From Oscillospiraceae bacterium (GTDB taxonomy: Bacteria; Bacillota; Clostridia; Oscillospirales; Ruminococcaceae), in contig JAFRUS010000007.1 of the NCBI GenBank assembly GCA_017438745.1, positions 62,001-126,000 on the forward strand: a DNA stretch of 64,000 nt, read 5' to 3'. The notes under the pieces were generated by a model. It was not told where the DNA came from and searched no databases. It was given only the letters and a program-made list of their open reading frames with translations. How positions within the stretch are numbered: position 1 is the stretch's first letter; every line of letters starts with the position of its first letter. Both the position numbers and the translations under genes were made by a program. Below, one piece after another: positions 1-7,654 of this stretch.

Positions 1-53
1 GACAGGACGAAGTCGTTTAAGAGAAGTATATACATTATAAAGGAGTATTCCGG

Positions 54-1226
54 ATGAAAGAACTCATTCTCGCCAAATACGGCGAAATCGCCCTCAAGGG
101 GCTCAACAAGAACTCATTTGAAAATCTTCTTATCAAGAATATGAAAAGAAGACTTGATCCGCTTGGAAAGTTTCACGTTACCAAGATGCAGTCCACTATC
201 TATGTGGAATCTGAAGACGGAAGCGTGGATGCGGATACAATACTTGAAAAGCTGAAAACAGTTTTCGGTATCGCAGCACTCTGCAAGGCCGGAGTAATGG
301 AAAAGGACTTTGAAAAGATCGTAGAAGGCACATTTGAATATCTCGAAGATGTTCTTACTTATGCACGTACATTCAAGGTAGAAGCCAAGCGTGCCGACAA
401 GCACTTCCCGATGAAATCCCCTGAGATCTGTATGGAACTCGGCGGAAGAATACTTGAAAAGTTCCCGCACCTTACAGTTGATGTAAAGAATCCTGACGTA
501 ACTGTTACTGTTGAAATCCGTGATACAAACGCATATGTTCATGCAGTAAGAATTCCTGGTGCAGGCGGCCTTCCGGTAGGAAGCTCAGGAAATGCGATGC
601 TTCTCATCTCAGGCGGTATCGACAGTCCTGTTGCCGGATACATGATGGCTAAGCGCGGCATTCATGTAAGTTCAGTTCACTTTATCAGCCCGCCGTACAC
701 ATCCGAGCGCGCCCGTATAAAGGTAGAACAGCTCTGCGAGAAGATCACAGCCTATTGCGGCGACATGGCGTTCTTCTGTGTTCCGTTTACTGAGATACAG
801 GAAGCTATCAAGGACAACTGCCCTGAAGAGTACTTTACTATTATAATGCGCCGCCTCATGATGGAGATAGCACAGCGCCTCTGCGAACGTGAAAAGTGCC
901 AGGCTCTTATCACAGGTGAAAGCGTTGGTCAGGTAGCAAGCCAGACACTCAGCGCCATTGCGTGCACCGATGCCGTATGCCGTATGCCGGTGTTCAGACC
1001 GCTTATCGGTATGGACAAGACTGAAATTATTGAAATTTCGAGAAAAATAGACACCTTTGACATTTCAATACAGCCATACGAGGACTGCTGCACAGTATTC
1101 ACTCCAAAGCACCCTAAGACAAAACCAACAGTCGAAGAGATCGAAAAAGCGCAGAATTCGTTTGATTTCTCCAAAATGGTAGAAAAGGCTGTAGCAGAAA
1201 CTGAGATCAAGATTATCAGGCACTGA
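54..1226 (+). CDS. thiI: tRNA 4-thiouridine synthase ThiI
   Basis: Probable tRNA uracil 4-sulfurtransferase, which adenylates U8 of tRNA and transfers persulfide sulfur to it; in some bacteria it also feeds thiamine thiazole synthesis. The 390-residue protein has an N-terminal ferredoxin-like and THUMP region (to about residue 167) and then a PP-loop ATPase domain with SGGIDSP at 186-192. There is no C-terminal rhodanese extension, as in the short Firmicute forms, so sulfur transfer would use a partner or internal cysteines. An AAGGAG about 10 nt upstream supports the ATG. Bases 3-20 read QDEVV-stop in another frame and may be the end of an upstream gene; a cysteine desulfurase is the usual neighbour, but this cannot be confirmed here. 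Confidence 0.93.
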   Translation: MKELILAKYGEIALKGLNKNSFENLLIKNMKRRLDPLGKFHVTKMQSTIYVESEDGSVDADTILEKLKTVFGIAALCKAGVMEKDFEKIVEGTFEYLEDVLTYARTFKVEAKRADKHFPMKSPEICMELGGRILEKFPHLTVDVKNPDVTVTVEIRDTNAYVHAVRIPGAGGLPVGSSGNAMLLISGGIDSPVAGYMMAKRGIHVSSVHFISPPYTSERARIKVEQLCEKITAYCGDMAFFCVPFTEIQEAIKDNCPEEYFTIIMRRLMMEIAQRLCEREKCQALITGESVGQVASQTLSAIACTDAVCRMPVFRPLIGMDKTEIIEISRKIDTFDISIQPYEDCCTVFTPKHPKTKPTVEEIEKAQNSFDFSKMVEKAVAETEIKIIRH

Positions 1227-1350
1227 GTTTTGTTCATATTCAGTTAATAAAATATACTGATTTCGTTCATCTATATTACGCACGTTAAATATAAATCGGA
1301 ACGAATGTTTATAAAAGTTTGTGAAAATGCTAAAGATTCAGCTCGAAAAC

Positions 1351-1380
1351 TTGACAAAGGACTTACCGGAATGATAAAAT
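1351..1380 (+). promoter_or_regulatory. Promoter for the sortase genes
   Basis: TTGACA at 1351-1356, an 18-bp spacer, and TAAAAT at 1375-1380 preceded by TG (extended -10). It lies in the 364-nt gap after thiI. The transcript would pass through the double-hairpin repeat at 1405-1515 before reaching the first sortase gene. Confidence 0.6.
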
Positions 1381-1404
1381 GAGTATCACTGAACGAAAAC
1401 ACAA

Positions 1405-1515
1405 GGAAAGTACTGATTAGTTTGTTAATCAGTACAGGGGTTCGGGGCGAAGCCCCGCAAACTCCCACCCGCCGCAGTACCGGCGAAGCCGGTACTGCGG
1501 TCAGATCAGCGTTTT
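1405..1515. repeat. Intergenic double-hairpin repeat, copy 1
   Basis: Three consecutive perfect hairpins: a 10-bp stem GTACTGATTA/TAATCAGTAC (1410-1435), CGGGGC-GAA-GCCCCG (1443-1457), and a 13-bp stem with GAA loop, CCGCAGTACCGGC-GAA-, at 1472-1500. The same layout recurs at about 3506, 5128, 6655, 57352 and 60150. The stem sequences differ between copies but pairing is kept. Confidence 0.8.
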
Positions 1516-1590
1516 ACGTAAGGTGATGATCATAAGGAAACGGGATTTGTCACAGGATTCAGAGCGATTGGCTTACAGGAGAGATACACA

Positions 1591-2616
1591 ATGAGCAGAT
1601 CAGCTGTTCAGACTAATCAGCAGAAGAAATTTTCCTATGGTGATGTCTTAAGAAATATTTTCCCGTGGAAAGGTGATTCTGTCAGGGAAGTGATCAGAAA
1701 GATAGTATTCCTGATAGCGATAATCGTTTTCGGCGTATGCGCCTTTCTGATATTTAATTTTTACTATGAGAACTTCAAGAGCAGGCATCTTTATAACGAG
1801 ATAGCAAAAGAAGTACCTATGCTCGAGGATCTCGCTGATGAAACAGAAGAACCGACACTAGTTGACGAGCAGATGCTTCCTTACATGGAAACACTCGTTG
1901 CCATGAATCCGGATGTTGTCGGATACATCCAGATACCGGACAAAAACGGAAGCTGCAAAGACAGCGGTGTTGATTATCCTATAGTGCAGAAACGCGATGA
2001 ATGGGAAAAGGACTTCTACCTTGACCATAATTTCCGCGGTGAACCTGCAAATGCGGGTACTCTTTATCTTGACTACAGAAATGTTCTTTCATCAAGGGAA
2101 CGTTCCGGTAATCTTATCATTTACGGACACGAGATGATAGACGGAAGTATGTTCGGAAAGCTCAAGAACTATGTGGTTGACTCATACTTCTACGAGAGCC
2201 ATCCGCTTGTGCTTCTTTCATCAAGATATGAAGTATCAACCTACAAGATCTTCGGCTATTACTACGCAGACGGCGGTGCCGGAGAATGTGACTTCTACTA
2301 CACTGACAAGACTGACTTCGGGTCAGCAGATGAATTTTACGAATATGTCAACCAGATCAAAATGCGTGCATGGGCAACCAACGGCGTCGATGTAAAATAC
2401 GGCGACGAGCTCCTGACACTTTCGACCTGTGCGACAGATGCGTACAAGGATGCACGATTCGTTGTTGCAGCCAGAAAGGTAAGACCGGGCGAGGACAAAT
2501 ATGCCGGCACCGAGTCAAGCACAACACGCGACAATCCTCTCATGCCTCGTGAATGGTATAAGGCCAAGGGCGAGGAACCTCATTTCGACGACACAGATTT
2601 TGTGCCTTACGGATAA
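1591..2616 (+). CDS. Class B sortase (first of two)
   Basis: Membrane-anchored cysteine transpeptidase that would attach or polymerise secreted proteins on the cell wall. The protein has 341 residues: a cytoplasmic N-terminus, one membrane segment at about 37-60, and then the sortase fold. The catalytic triad is visible: His180 (IIYGHEM), Cys280 (LTLSTC) and Arg289 (ARFVV). The TLSTC motif and overall layout fit class B rather than class A. The start follows an AGGAGAG site. The second sortase gene follows after about 20 nt, so the two are probably co-transcribed. No protein with an LPXTG- or NPQTN-like sorting signal is encoded nearby, so the substrate is unknown. The C-terminal tail is charged. 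Confidence 0.9.
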   Translation: MSRSAVQTNQQKKFSYGDVLRNIFPWKGDSVREVIRKIVFLIAIIVFGVCAFLIFNFYYENFKSRHLYNEIAKEVPMLEDLADETEEPTLVDEQMLPYMETLVAMNPDVVGYIQIPDKNGSCKDSGVDYPIVQKRDEWEKDFYLDHNFRGEPANAGTLYLDYRNVLSSRERSGNLIIYGHEMIDGSMFGKLKNYVVDSYFYESHPLVLLSSRYEVSTYKIFGYYYADGGAGECDFYYTDKTDFGSADEFYEYVNQIKMRAWATNGVDVKYGDELLTLSTCATDAYKDARFVVAARKVRPGEDKYAGTESSTTRDNPLMPREWYKAKGEEPHFDDTDFVPYG

Positions 2617-2635
2617 GAAAGGCAGACTTCTATTT

Positions 2636-3493
2636 ATGGATAAAAAAAAGAAAACTATTATTGCTGTAAGTGCGGCAGCAGTTGCCTTTGCAGTCACAGC
2701 AGGAGTAATTTTTCTGAACAATAACAAAAAACCGGAGATTGAGGTAACTCCTGATGTCACAGAAGCTACTACAAGTGCTCCGGTAACACAGCCGGTCACT
2801 GAAGCAGAGACCGAGCCTGTAACAACATATGAGCCGTTTTCAAACGGACTTTGTCTGCAAGCTCAGGAATATCACGGATACAACTCCGATACAGTGGGCT
2901 GGATAAGAATAAGCGGCACAGTCATTGACTACCCGATAACACAGACAGGCGACAACGACTACTACATCGACAAGGACTTCTACGGAAATCCTGATCCTGC
3001 CGGCTGGGTGTTCATGGATTACCGCTGCGGTATCCGTTCCGATTATTTTACGGACAACACTCTTCTTTACGGTCACAACATGGCCTCAGGCGTAATGTTC
3101 AGCGACCTCAAGAACTATGAAAGATATGCTGACTTCTATGAACGAAATCCTATTGTGGAAGTAAGTTCACTGACGACAGATTATCAGTATAAAATCTTTG
3201 CGTTTATGCCTTGTAACGGTGTTCATGGTTCAGACTTCGAGTTCTGGAACTACATTTTCTTCTCAAGAGAAAAGGAACCGGACTGGACTTTAAGAGAATA
3301 TCTTTCCAAGATAGACGCTAAATCACTTATCACGACCAATGTTGATCTTCGCGAAGATGACAAATATCTTGCGCTGTCAACATGTTACGGCGGAGATACA
3401 TCTGATCCGACCCGTTTTGTCGTTCTGGCAAGAATGGTCAGACCTGGTGAAGATCCGTACGAAGGTACAACAGGAAGCGTAAGACGTTACTGA
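2636..3493 (+). CDS. Class B sortase (second of two)
   Basis: A 285-residue sortase with an N-terminal membrane anchor (about 7-27) followed by a Thr/Pro/Glu-rich linker (about 35-75) that sets the catalytic domain away from the membrane. Catalytic residues are His147 (LLYGHNM), Cys250 (LALSTC) and Arg260 (TRFVV). The ATG at 2636 is chosen because it gives a typical anchor directly; longer in-frame readings would overlap the previous gene. It is a divergent paralogue of the upstream sortase: the two share the VRPGED motif just after the catalytic Arg but differ in the linker. Paired class B sortases usually have distinct substrates or act as pilin polymerase and anchorer; the partner proteins are not visible here. 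Confidence 0.88.
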   Translation: MDKKKKTIIAVSAAAVAFAVTAGVIFLNNNKKPEIEVTPDVTEATTSAPVTQPVTEAETEPVTTYEPFSNGLCLQAQEYHGYNSDTVGWIRISGTVIDYPITQTGDNDYYIDKDFYGNPDPAGWVFMDYRCGIRSDYFTDNTLLYGHNMASGVMFSDLKNYERYADFYERNPIVEVSSLTTDYQYKIFAFMPCNGVHGSDFEFWNYIFFSREKEPDWTLREYLSKIDAKSLITTNVDLREDDKYLALSTCYGGDTSDPTRFVVLARMVRPGEDPYEGTTGSVRRY

Positions 3494-3505
3494 TACCTCA
3501 GGAAA

Positions 3506-3600
3506 CGCTGATTTATGAATAAATCAGCGTGGGGGACCCGGGGCGAAGCCCCGCAGATCCCCCACCTCCGGAAATCCGGCGAAGCCGGATTTCCGGCTGA
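3506..3600. repeat. Intergenic double-hairpin repeat, copy 2
   Basis: Hairpin CGCTGATTTAT/ATAAATCAGCG (3506-3529), then a TGGGGGA/TCCCCCA outer stem enclosing CGGGGC-GAA-GCCCCG (3539-3553), then CCGGAAATCCGGC-GAA- with its perfect complement (3568-3596). It sits just downstream of the second sortase and may act as its transcript end, although no T-run follows. Confidence 0.8.
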
Positions 3601-3663
3601 ATCATGTTTCCATTATGGTAAGTGAAATTTATAAACCTTAAAAAGGTTCGAAATGGAGTTTTT

Positions 3664-5025
3664 ATGAAAGAACAATTACCACTAAAGCGAATATTTATCG
3701 GGCTTGTGGCAAGTGTGACAGCAGGTGTTGCTGTGACAGCGGCAGGTGCGGTAGATAACTCGGTACTGGTTCGTCCTGAAAAGGCTTCAGTTCCTTACAT
3801 TGTAAAGAGCGAAGCTGCAGAAGACAACACATACAGTGCCGAAGCCTCAGTTGTAGCGCTCAATCATGAAGAAACTAACAACAGCATAACAAAGCTAACA
3901 GATCTTACTACAGTTTCATCGAGTGCATTCAAAGCAGAAGCGGAAGAAGCCGATTTACCAGCGGTAACAGAAGCGACAGCTGCAGAGGAGTCACAGGGAG
4001 AATACGAAGCGGAAGAATGGTGGAAAGCCGATCTTACCGACTACAATGAAAATCTCGAGAAGGAAGACCTTGTTCCTACTACAACAGCAGTAGAAGTAAC
4101 AGAGTCAGAAACGACAGATAACGAAGCAGACGAAAGCTATGATGAAGGGGACGAACAGATCACAGAGCAGCACTCATCTGATCCTACAGTCATCAGGGAA
4201 GCTTCAGACTGCTCACAGTCAGGTGTTTCAGTAGGCGCAGCGGAAATAAGACTTCCGTCAGAGCTTTCACCGAACACAGTATATTTTACAAGCTACGGAT
4301 ACGGACACGGCATAGGAATGAGCCAGAACGGTGCCAACTACTATGCAAAGTACGGCGGCTGGGATTATCTTCAGATACTCGGTCACTACTATCCGGGAAC
4401 ATCGGTTCAGTATAATCCGGGCGTGGAAAATGAAACGATCACTGTACGAGGAATTTCAGGAAGTGTTGTTGACATCATCTCAATGGTGTGCAACGCCGAA
4501 ATAGGTTCTTCGTTTGAAACAGAAGCCATCAAGGCACAGGCAGTAGCTGCCTACACCTTCGTTAAGCACGCAGGCGGCAGCACAAGCGGCATGGCTATCA
4601 AGGCTGGTCCTGACCAGAAGATAGTCGATGCAGTACGTTCAGTGCTCGGACAGGCGGTTTACTACAACGGCGACTATGCACTTACAATGTTCTGTGCATC
4701 AAGCGGCGGTGCAACAGCTTCGAACAAGGACATTATAATCGACGACCTTCCTTATTTAAGATCAGTCGTTTCCGAATATGATGAACAGTACGATCCGCAC
4801 TACGGCGAAATGTCATCCATGAGCGTTGACACACTCCGTTACAGGATCCAGAATGCTTACGGAATTTATCTTTCATCAGCATATGGCCAGTGGATACAGC
4901 CGGTAATAGGTGACGGCGGATACGTTTCAAAGGTATGCATCGACGGACAGAAGACCGTAAACGGATACGATTTCGCAAGAGTTATAGGACTCAGAACACC
5001 TAAGTTCTCAGTTTACTGTAACTGA
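3664..5025 (+). CDS. SpoIID/LytB-like secreted protein, circularly permuted
   Basis: Probable secreted peptidoglycan-modifying protein of the SpoIID/LytB family. SpoIID is a lytic transglycosylase acting on denuded glycan strands during engulfment; LytB-type relatives stimulate amidases. An N-terminal signal or anchor (about 8-30) is followed by an acidic Thr/Glu-rich linker (about 40-190). The conserved block GYGHGIGMSQ...HYYPGT, normally at the C-terminus, comes first here (about 211-245). The block with the catalytic Glu, normally first (E-x-KAQAVAARTY, here ETEAIKAQAVAAYTF), follows at about 280-300, and the protein ends in LRTPKFSVYCN. The order is therefore permuted, and the usual Arg of AARTY is Tyr. 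The ATG at 3664 has a GGAG 5 nt upstream; a GTG at 3622 is in frame but has no clear site. Function in division or sporulation is inferred. Confidence 0.75.
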   Translation: MKEQLPLKRIFIGLVASVTAGVAVTAAGAVDNSVLVRPEKASVPYIVKSEAAEDNTYSAEASVVALNHEETNNSITKLTDLTTVSSSAFKAEAEEADLPAVTEATAAEESQGEYEAEEWWKADLTDYNENLEKEDLVPTTTAVEVTESETTDNEADESYDEGDEQITEQHSSDPTVIREASDCSQSGVSVGAAEIRLPSELSPNTVYFTSYGYGHGIGMSQNGANYYAKYGGWDYLQILGHYYPGTSVQYNPGVENETITVRGISGSVVDIISMVCNAEIGSSFETEAIKAQAVAAYTFVKHAGGSTSGMAIKAGPDQKIVDAVRSVLGQAVYYNGDYALTMFCASSGGATASNKDIIIDDLPYLRSVVSEYDEQYDPHYGEMSSMSVDTLRYRIQNAYGIYLSSAYGQWIQPVIGDGGYVSKVCIDGQKTVNGYDFARVIGLRTPKFSVYCN

Positions 5026-5050
5026 TAGTAAAGGAAATACAGAAGATCAG

Positions 5051-5090
5051 CTTTTCTGAAACTGAATTTCAGTTTTCAGAAAGGCTTTTT
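5051..5090 (+). terminator. Rho-independent terminator after the SpoIID-like gene
   Basis: A/T-rich hairpin pairing CTTTTCTGAAACTGA with TCAGTTTTCAGAAAGG (one bulge), followed by CTTTTT. Confidence 0.7.
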
Positions 5091-5127
5091 CTATTTGTGT
5101 TTGTATGGTATAATAGAATAAAAGTGC

Positions 5128-5305
5128 CGGGGTGCGGGGTGAAACTTTGCTTCTCCTTTTTCATCTCCGGCGCAGCCTGCGATGAAAATAAACGGGGACC
5201 GGGGCGAAGCCCCTGGTTCCCCTTCTCCGGAAATCCGGCGAAGCCGGATTTCCGGGTTGATCAAAAATAATAATATTTCACCACCGGCGCAGCCGGTGGT
5301 GAAAA
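5128..5305. repeat. Intergenic double-hairpin repeat, copy 3 (expanded)
   Basis: An enlarged version with four hairpins: an imperfect stem around CATCTCCGGCGCAGCC, GGGACCGGGGC-GAA-GCCCCTGGTTCCC, CCGGAAATCCGGC-GAA- with its complement, and TTCACCACCGGC-GCA-GCCGGTGGTGAA. It fills the gap before the pyrimidine-nucleoside phosphorylase gene. A TGGTATAAT extended -10 element lies just upstream at about 5107-5115, so the repeat would be in that gene's 5' leader. Confidence 0.75.
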
Positions 5306-5321
5306 CTCAGGGGGTATAACT

Positions 5322-6623
5322 ATGAATATGTACGAGATCATCTTAAAGTCAAAGCACGGAGAAAAACTATCCGACGAGGAGATAAAGTGGCTTGTAAAGG
5401 ACTACGTGGACGGAACTATACCGGATTATCAGGTATCAGCCTGGCTTATGGCAGTAAACTTAAATTCAATGTCAGACGAGGAAACACTCTGCCTTACCAT
5501 GGCGATGAAGGATTCAGGGGGAACTGTTGACCTTTCAGGAATAGACGGCGTCACAGTGGACAAGCACAGCACAGGAGGCGTCGGAGATAAAACAAGCCTT
5601 ATAATCGGACCTATAGCTGCAGCCTGCGGAGTAAGAGTTCCTAAGATGTCCGGCAAGGGTCTGGGACATACAGGCGGAACCATTGACAAACTTGAAAGCA
5701 TTCCGGGATGCAGCACGCATCTTGAATTTGATGACTTTATCGCTCTTGTAAACAGCACTGGTTTTTCAATAGTTTCACAGAGCGGTGACCTTGTACCTGC
5801 CGACAAGAAACTCTATGCCCTCAGAGACGCTACAGCAACCGTAGACAGCATTCCGCTTATCTGCTCGAGTATCATGAGCAAGAAACTTGCAATGGGTGCA
5901 GACTGCATCCTGCTCGACGTCAAGACCGGCAGCGGTGCTTTCATGAAAACACCGGAGGACGCTGAAAAACTTGCATCACTCATGGTACGTACAGGCGTGA
6001 ATGCCGGAAAGAAGTGCATGGCTGTAATAACCGACATGGATATCCCTCTCGGAAAAGCTGTCGGCAACACCCTTGAAGTAATTGAAGCGGCCGAAGTACT
6101 TAAGGGTAATGCTAAGGAAAGACTTTACGACCTGTGCATCGAACTTGCAGCCGACATGATCATGATGGCCGGAAAGGGCACGAAGGAAGAGTGCGTAAAA
6201 CTCGCTGAAGAAGCAGTTTCATCCGGAAGGGCGCTTGAAGTGTTTGAAAAGTCGATAGCCGGCCAGGGCGGCGACGTATCCTTTATCGATAACTACGACC
6301 TTCTTGGAAAAGCCACGACGGAATACGAAGTTCTCAGCCCTTCCGACGGCTATATAGCAGGTATCAACAGTGAAGAAATAGGTCTTGTTTCCCTTGAACT
6401 CGGAGCCGGACGTAGAACCAAGGAAAGTGCCATCGACTACACCGCCGGTGTAATACTCGAAAAGGAATACGGCGATTTCGTTAAAAAAGGTGATAAACTC
6501 TTCACACTGTACACATCCGGTAAGTGTGACCTGAAAGCTATAGCTGATAAAGCCGCAGCTGCAGTGACATTCTCATCAGTTCAGCCGCCGCACAGAGACA
6601 CCGTAATTAAGATAGTGGGCTGA
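5322..6623 (+). CDS. pdp: Pyrimidine-nucleoside phosphorylase
   Basis: Cytosolic salvage enzyme that cleaves uridine, thymidine or deoxyuridine with phosphate to free base plus (deoxy)ribose-1-phosphate. Its 433 residues match the family length. An N-terminal helical domain is followed by the phosphate-binding KHSTGGVGDKTS (81-92) and the family signature SGKGLGHTGGTIDKLES (110-126), and the C-terminal PYNP domain ends at about 430. The start follows a GGGGG-rich site. It stands alone between two repeat copies, with no nucleoside transporter, deaminase or deoC beside it. Thymidine phosphorylase (deoA) is the alternative name; broad pyrimidine specificity is usual in Firmicutes. Confidence 0.93.
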   Translation: MNMYEIILKSKHGEKLSDEEIKWLVKDYVDGTIPDYQVSAWLMAVNLNSMSDEETLCLTMAMKDSGGTVDLSGIDGVTVDKHSTGGVGDKTSLIIGPIAAACGVRVPKMSGKGLGHTGGTIDKLESIPGCSTHLEFDDFIALVNSTGFSIVSQSGDLVPADKKLYALRDATATVDSIPLICSSIMSKKLAMGADCILLDVKTGSGAFMKTPEDAEKLASLMVRTGVNAGKKCMAVITDMDIPLGKAVGNTLEVIEAAEVLKGNAKERLYDLCIELAADMIMMAGKGTKEECVKLAEEAVSSGRALEVFEKSIAGQGGDVSFIDNYDLLGKATTEYEVLSPSDGYIAGINSEEIGLVSLELGAGRRTKESAIDYTAGVILEKEYGDFVKKGDKLFTLYTSGKCDLKAIADKAAAAVTFSSVQPPHRDTVIKIVG

Positions 6624-6654
6624 CAGAGTCGTGTTAAACAGCCTAAGTAAATGC

Positions 6655-6825
6655 TGGTTTAGTCATAAATCAGCGTGGGCCACGGGCGCCCTCTGCGTTC
6701 TCTCCAATCGGAAATATGGCTTCGCCATATTTCCGGTTAAATCAGAGTTAAGGGGCACGGGGCGAAGCCCCGTCCTCTCTCTCCGTCAATCCTGCGAAGC
6801 AGGATTGACGGCATAATTTTACGCA
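6655..6825. repeat. Intergenic double-hairpin repeat, copy 4
   Basis: Three hairpins: CGGAAATATGGC-TTC-GCCATATTTCCG (6709-6735), ACGGGGC-GAA-GCCCCGT (6757-6773) and CCGTCAATCCTGC-GAA-GCAGGATTGACGG (6783-6811). The first loop is TTC, the reverse complement of GAA, so that hairpin is inverted relative to the others. The whole 309-nt gap between genes consists of this repeat plus the promoter at 6833. Confidence 0.8.
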
Positions 6826-6832
6826 AAATATA

Positions 6833-6861
6833 TTGACATTGACTTAAAAAAAGTTTAAAAT
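6833..6861 (+). promoter_or_regulatory. Promoter of the zinc-ribbon gene
   Basis: TTGACA (6833-6838), 17-bp spacer, TAAAAT (6856-6861). The start codon is about 70 nt downstream, with AGGAGG in front of it. Confidence 0.75.
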
Positions 6862-6932
6862 TATATTTAAGGATTTTGTAATTAACCAGATTCCCGTCTG
6901 GTAATCAAATATAACTACAGGAGGATGAAAAT

Positions 6933-7388
6933 ATGGGATTTTTAGAAAAAGTAGGCGGATTTGCCGGCAAAGCAGGAGAAAAGATCACAAAGGCAGCTTC
7001 AGGTGCAGCTGACAAGTCAAAGCTCCTTGCAGAAAAGGCAAAGCTCAAGAGCCACATCAGCACAGAAAATTCAAACATCAGCAAGGCGTACACAGAACTC
7101 GGAAAGAAGTATTTCGAAGTTTTCGGACAGGATCCTGCTGAAGATTTTGCTGAAATAGTAGGAAAGATCAATGACGCTAACGCTCACATCGCTGAACTCC
7201 AGCAGCAGCTCGCAGCTCTCGACGTTGAAACAACATGTCCTAAGTGCGGCGCTTCAATTAAGAAGGATCAGCAGTTCTGCCAGTCATGCGGAGCTAAGAT
7301 GGAAAGCTTTGTAGACGTAGAACCGGAAGACCTCGAAGTTGTTGTTGAAGATGCAGTTGAAGAGGCTAAGGAAGATACAGAGATCTGA
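6933..7388 (+). CDS. Small zinc-ribbon protein of unknown function
   Basis: A 151-residue protein, probably cytosolic. It has a Gly/Ala/Lys-rich amphipathic N-terminus (1-35), a helical region with coiled-coil character (about 40-97), a zinc ribbon with Cys102, Cys105, Cys116 and Cys119 (CPKCG...CQSCG), and an acidic tail rich in Glu/Asp/Val. A strong AGGAGG precedes the ATG, and it has its own consensus promoter, so it is probably well expressed as a single gene. Such double-zinc-ribbon proteins are common in Clostridia and have no firm function. The amphipathic start could bind membrane, but that is a guess. Confidence 0.8.
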   Translation: MGFLEKVGGFAGKAGEKITKAASGAADKSKLLAEKAKLKSHISTENSNISKAYTELGKKYFEVFGQDPAEDFAEIVGKINDANAHIAELQQQLAALDVETTCPKCGASIKKDQQFCQSCGAKMESFVDVEPEDLEVVVEDAVEEAKEDTEI

Positions 7389-7412
7389 TAAAAGATTATA
7401 TTTCTCCTGCAC

Positions 7413-7441
7413 TTGACAGTGGGAGATAAATGTGATAAACT
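7413..7441 (+). promoter_or_regulatory. Promoter of the riboflavin operon
   Basis: TTGACA (7413-7418), 17-bp spacer, TAAACT (7436-7441) with a TG one base upstream (extended -10). Transcription would start at about 7448, immediately before the FMN aptamer. Confidence 0.75.
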
Positions 7442-7453
7442 TGACTACAGTAT

Positions 7454-7566
7454 GAGCTTCAGGGTAGTGTGTAATTCATGACCGGCGGTAAAGTCCGCTA
7501 ACCTCATTAAGAGGCCGATCCGGTGCAATTCCGGAACCGACGGTAAAGTCCGGATGAAAGAAGCGG
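7454..7566 (+). ncRNA. FMN riboswitch (RFN element)
   Basis: The conserved RFN blocks appear in order: GCTTCAGGGTAG, ACCGGCGGTAAAGTCCGC, GATCCGGTGCAATTCCGGA, ACCGACGGTAAAGTCCGGA and TGAAAGAAG, with the closing stem partner GGCAGTTG. It stands directly before ribD and binds FMN to shut off the operon, here probably by transcription termination since a terminator follows at 7609. Confidence 0.95.
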
Positions 7567-7608
7567 CAGTTGTCGTGTGACGTAAGGTCACAGATTTGCA
7601 TAGTTTTT

Positions 7609-7645
7609 CAAAGTACCCTGAATACTCAGGGTACTTTTATTTTTT
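7609..7645 (+). terminator. Riboswitch-controlled terminator before ribD
   Basis: Stem AAAGTACCCTGA/TCAGGGTACTTT followed by TATTTTTT, placed between the RFN aptamer and the ribD start. It is the expression platform expected for an FMN-off switch. Confidence 0.85.
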
Positions 7646-7654
7646 GGGAAAAGA

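Noticed and set aside
5322..6623. Anthranilate phosphoribosyltransferase (TrpD), which shares the glycosyltransferase fold
   Set aside because: The SGKGLGHTGGTIDKLES signature and 433-residue length with a PYNP C-terminal domain identify a pyrimidine-nucleoside phosphorylase.
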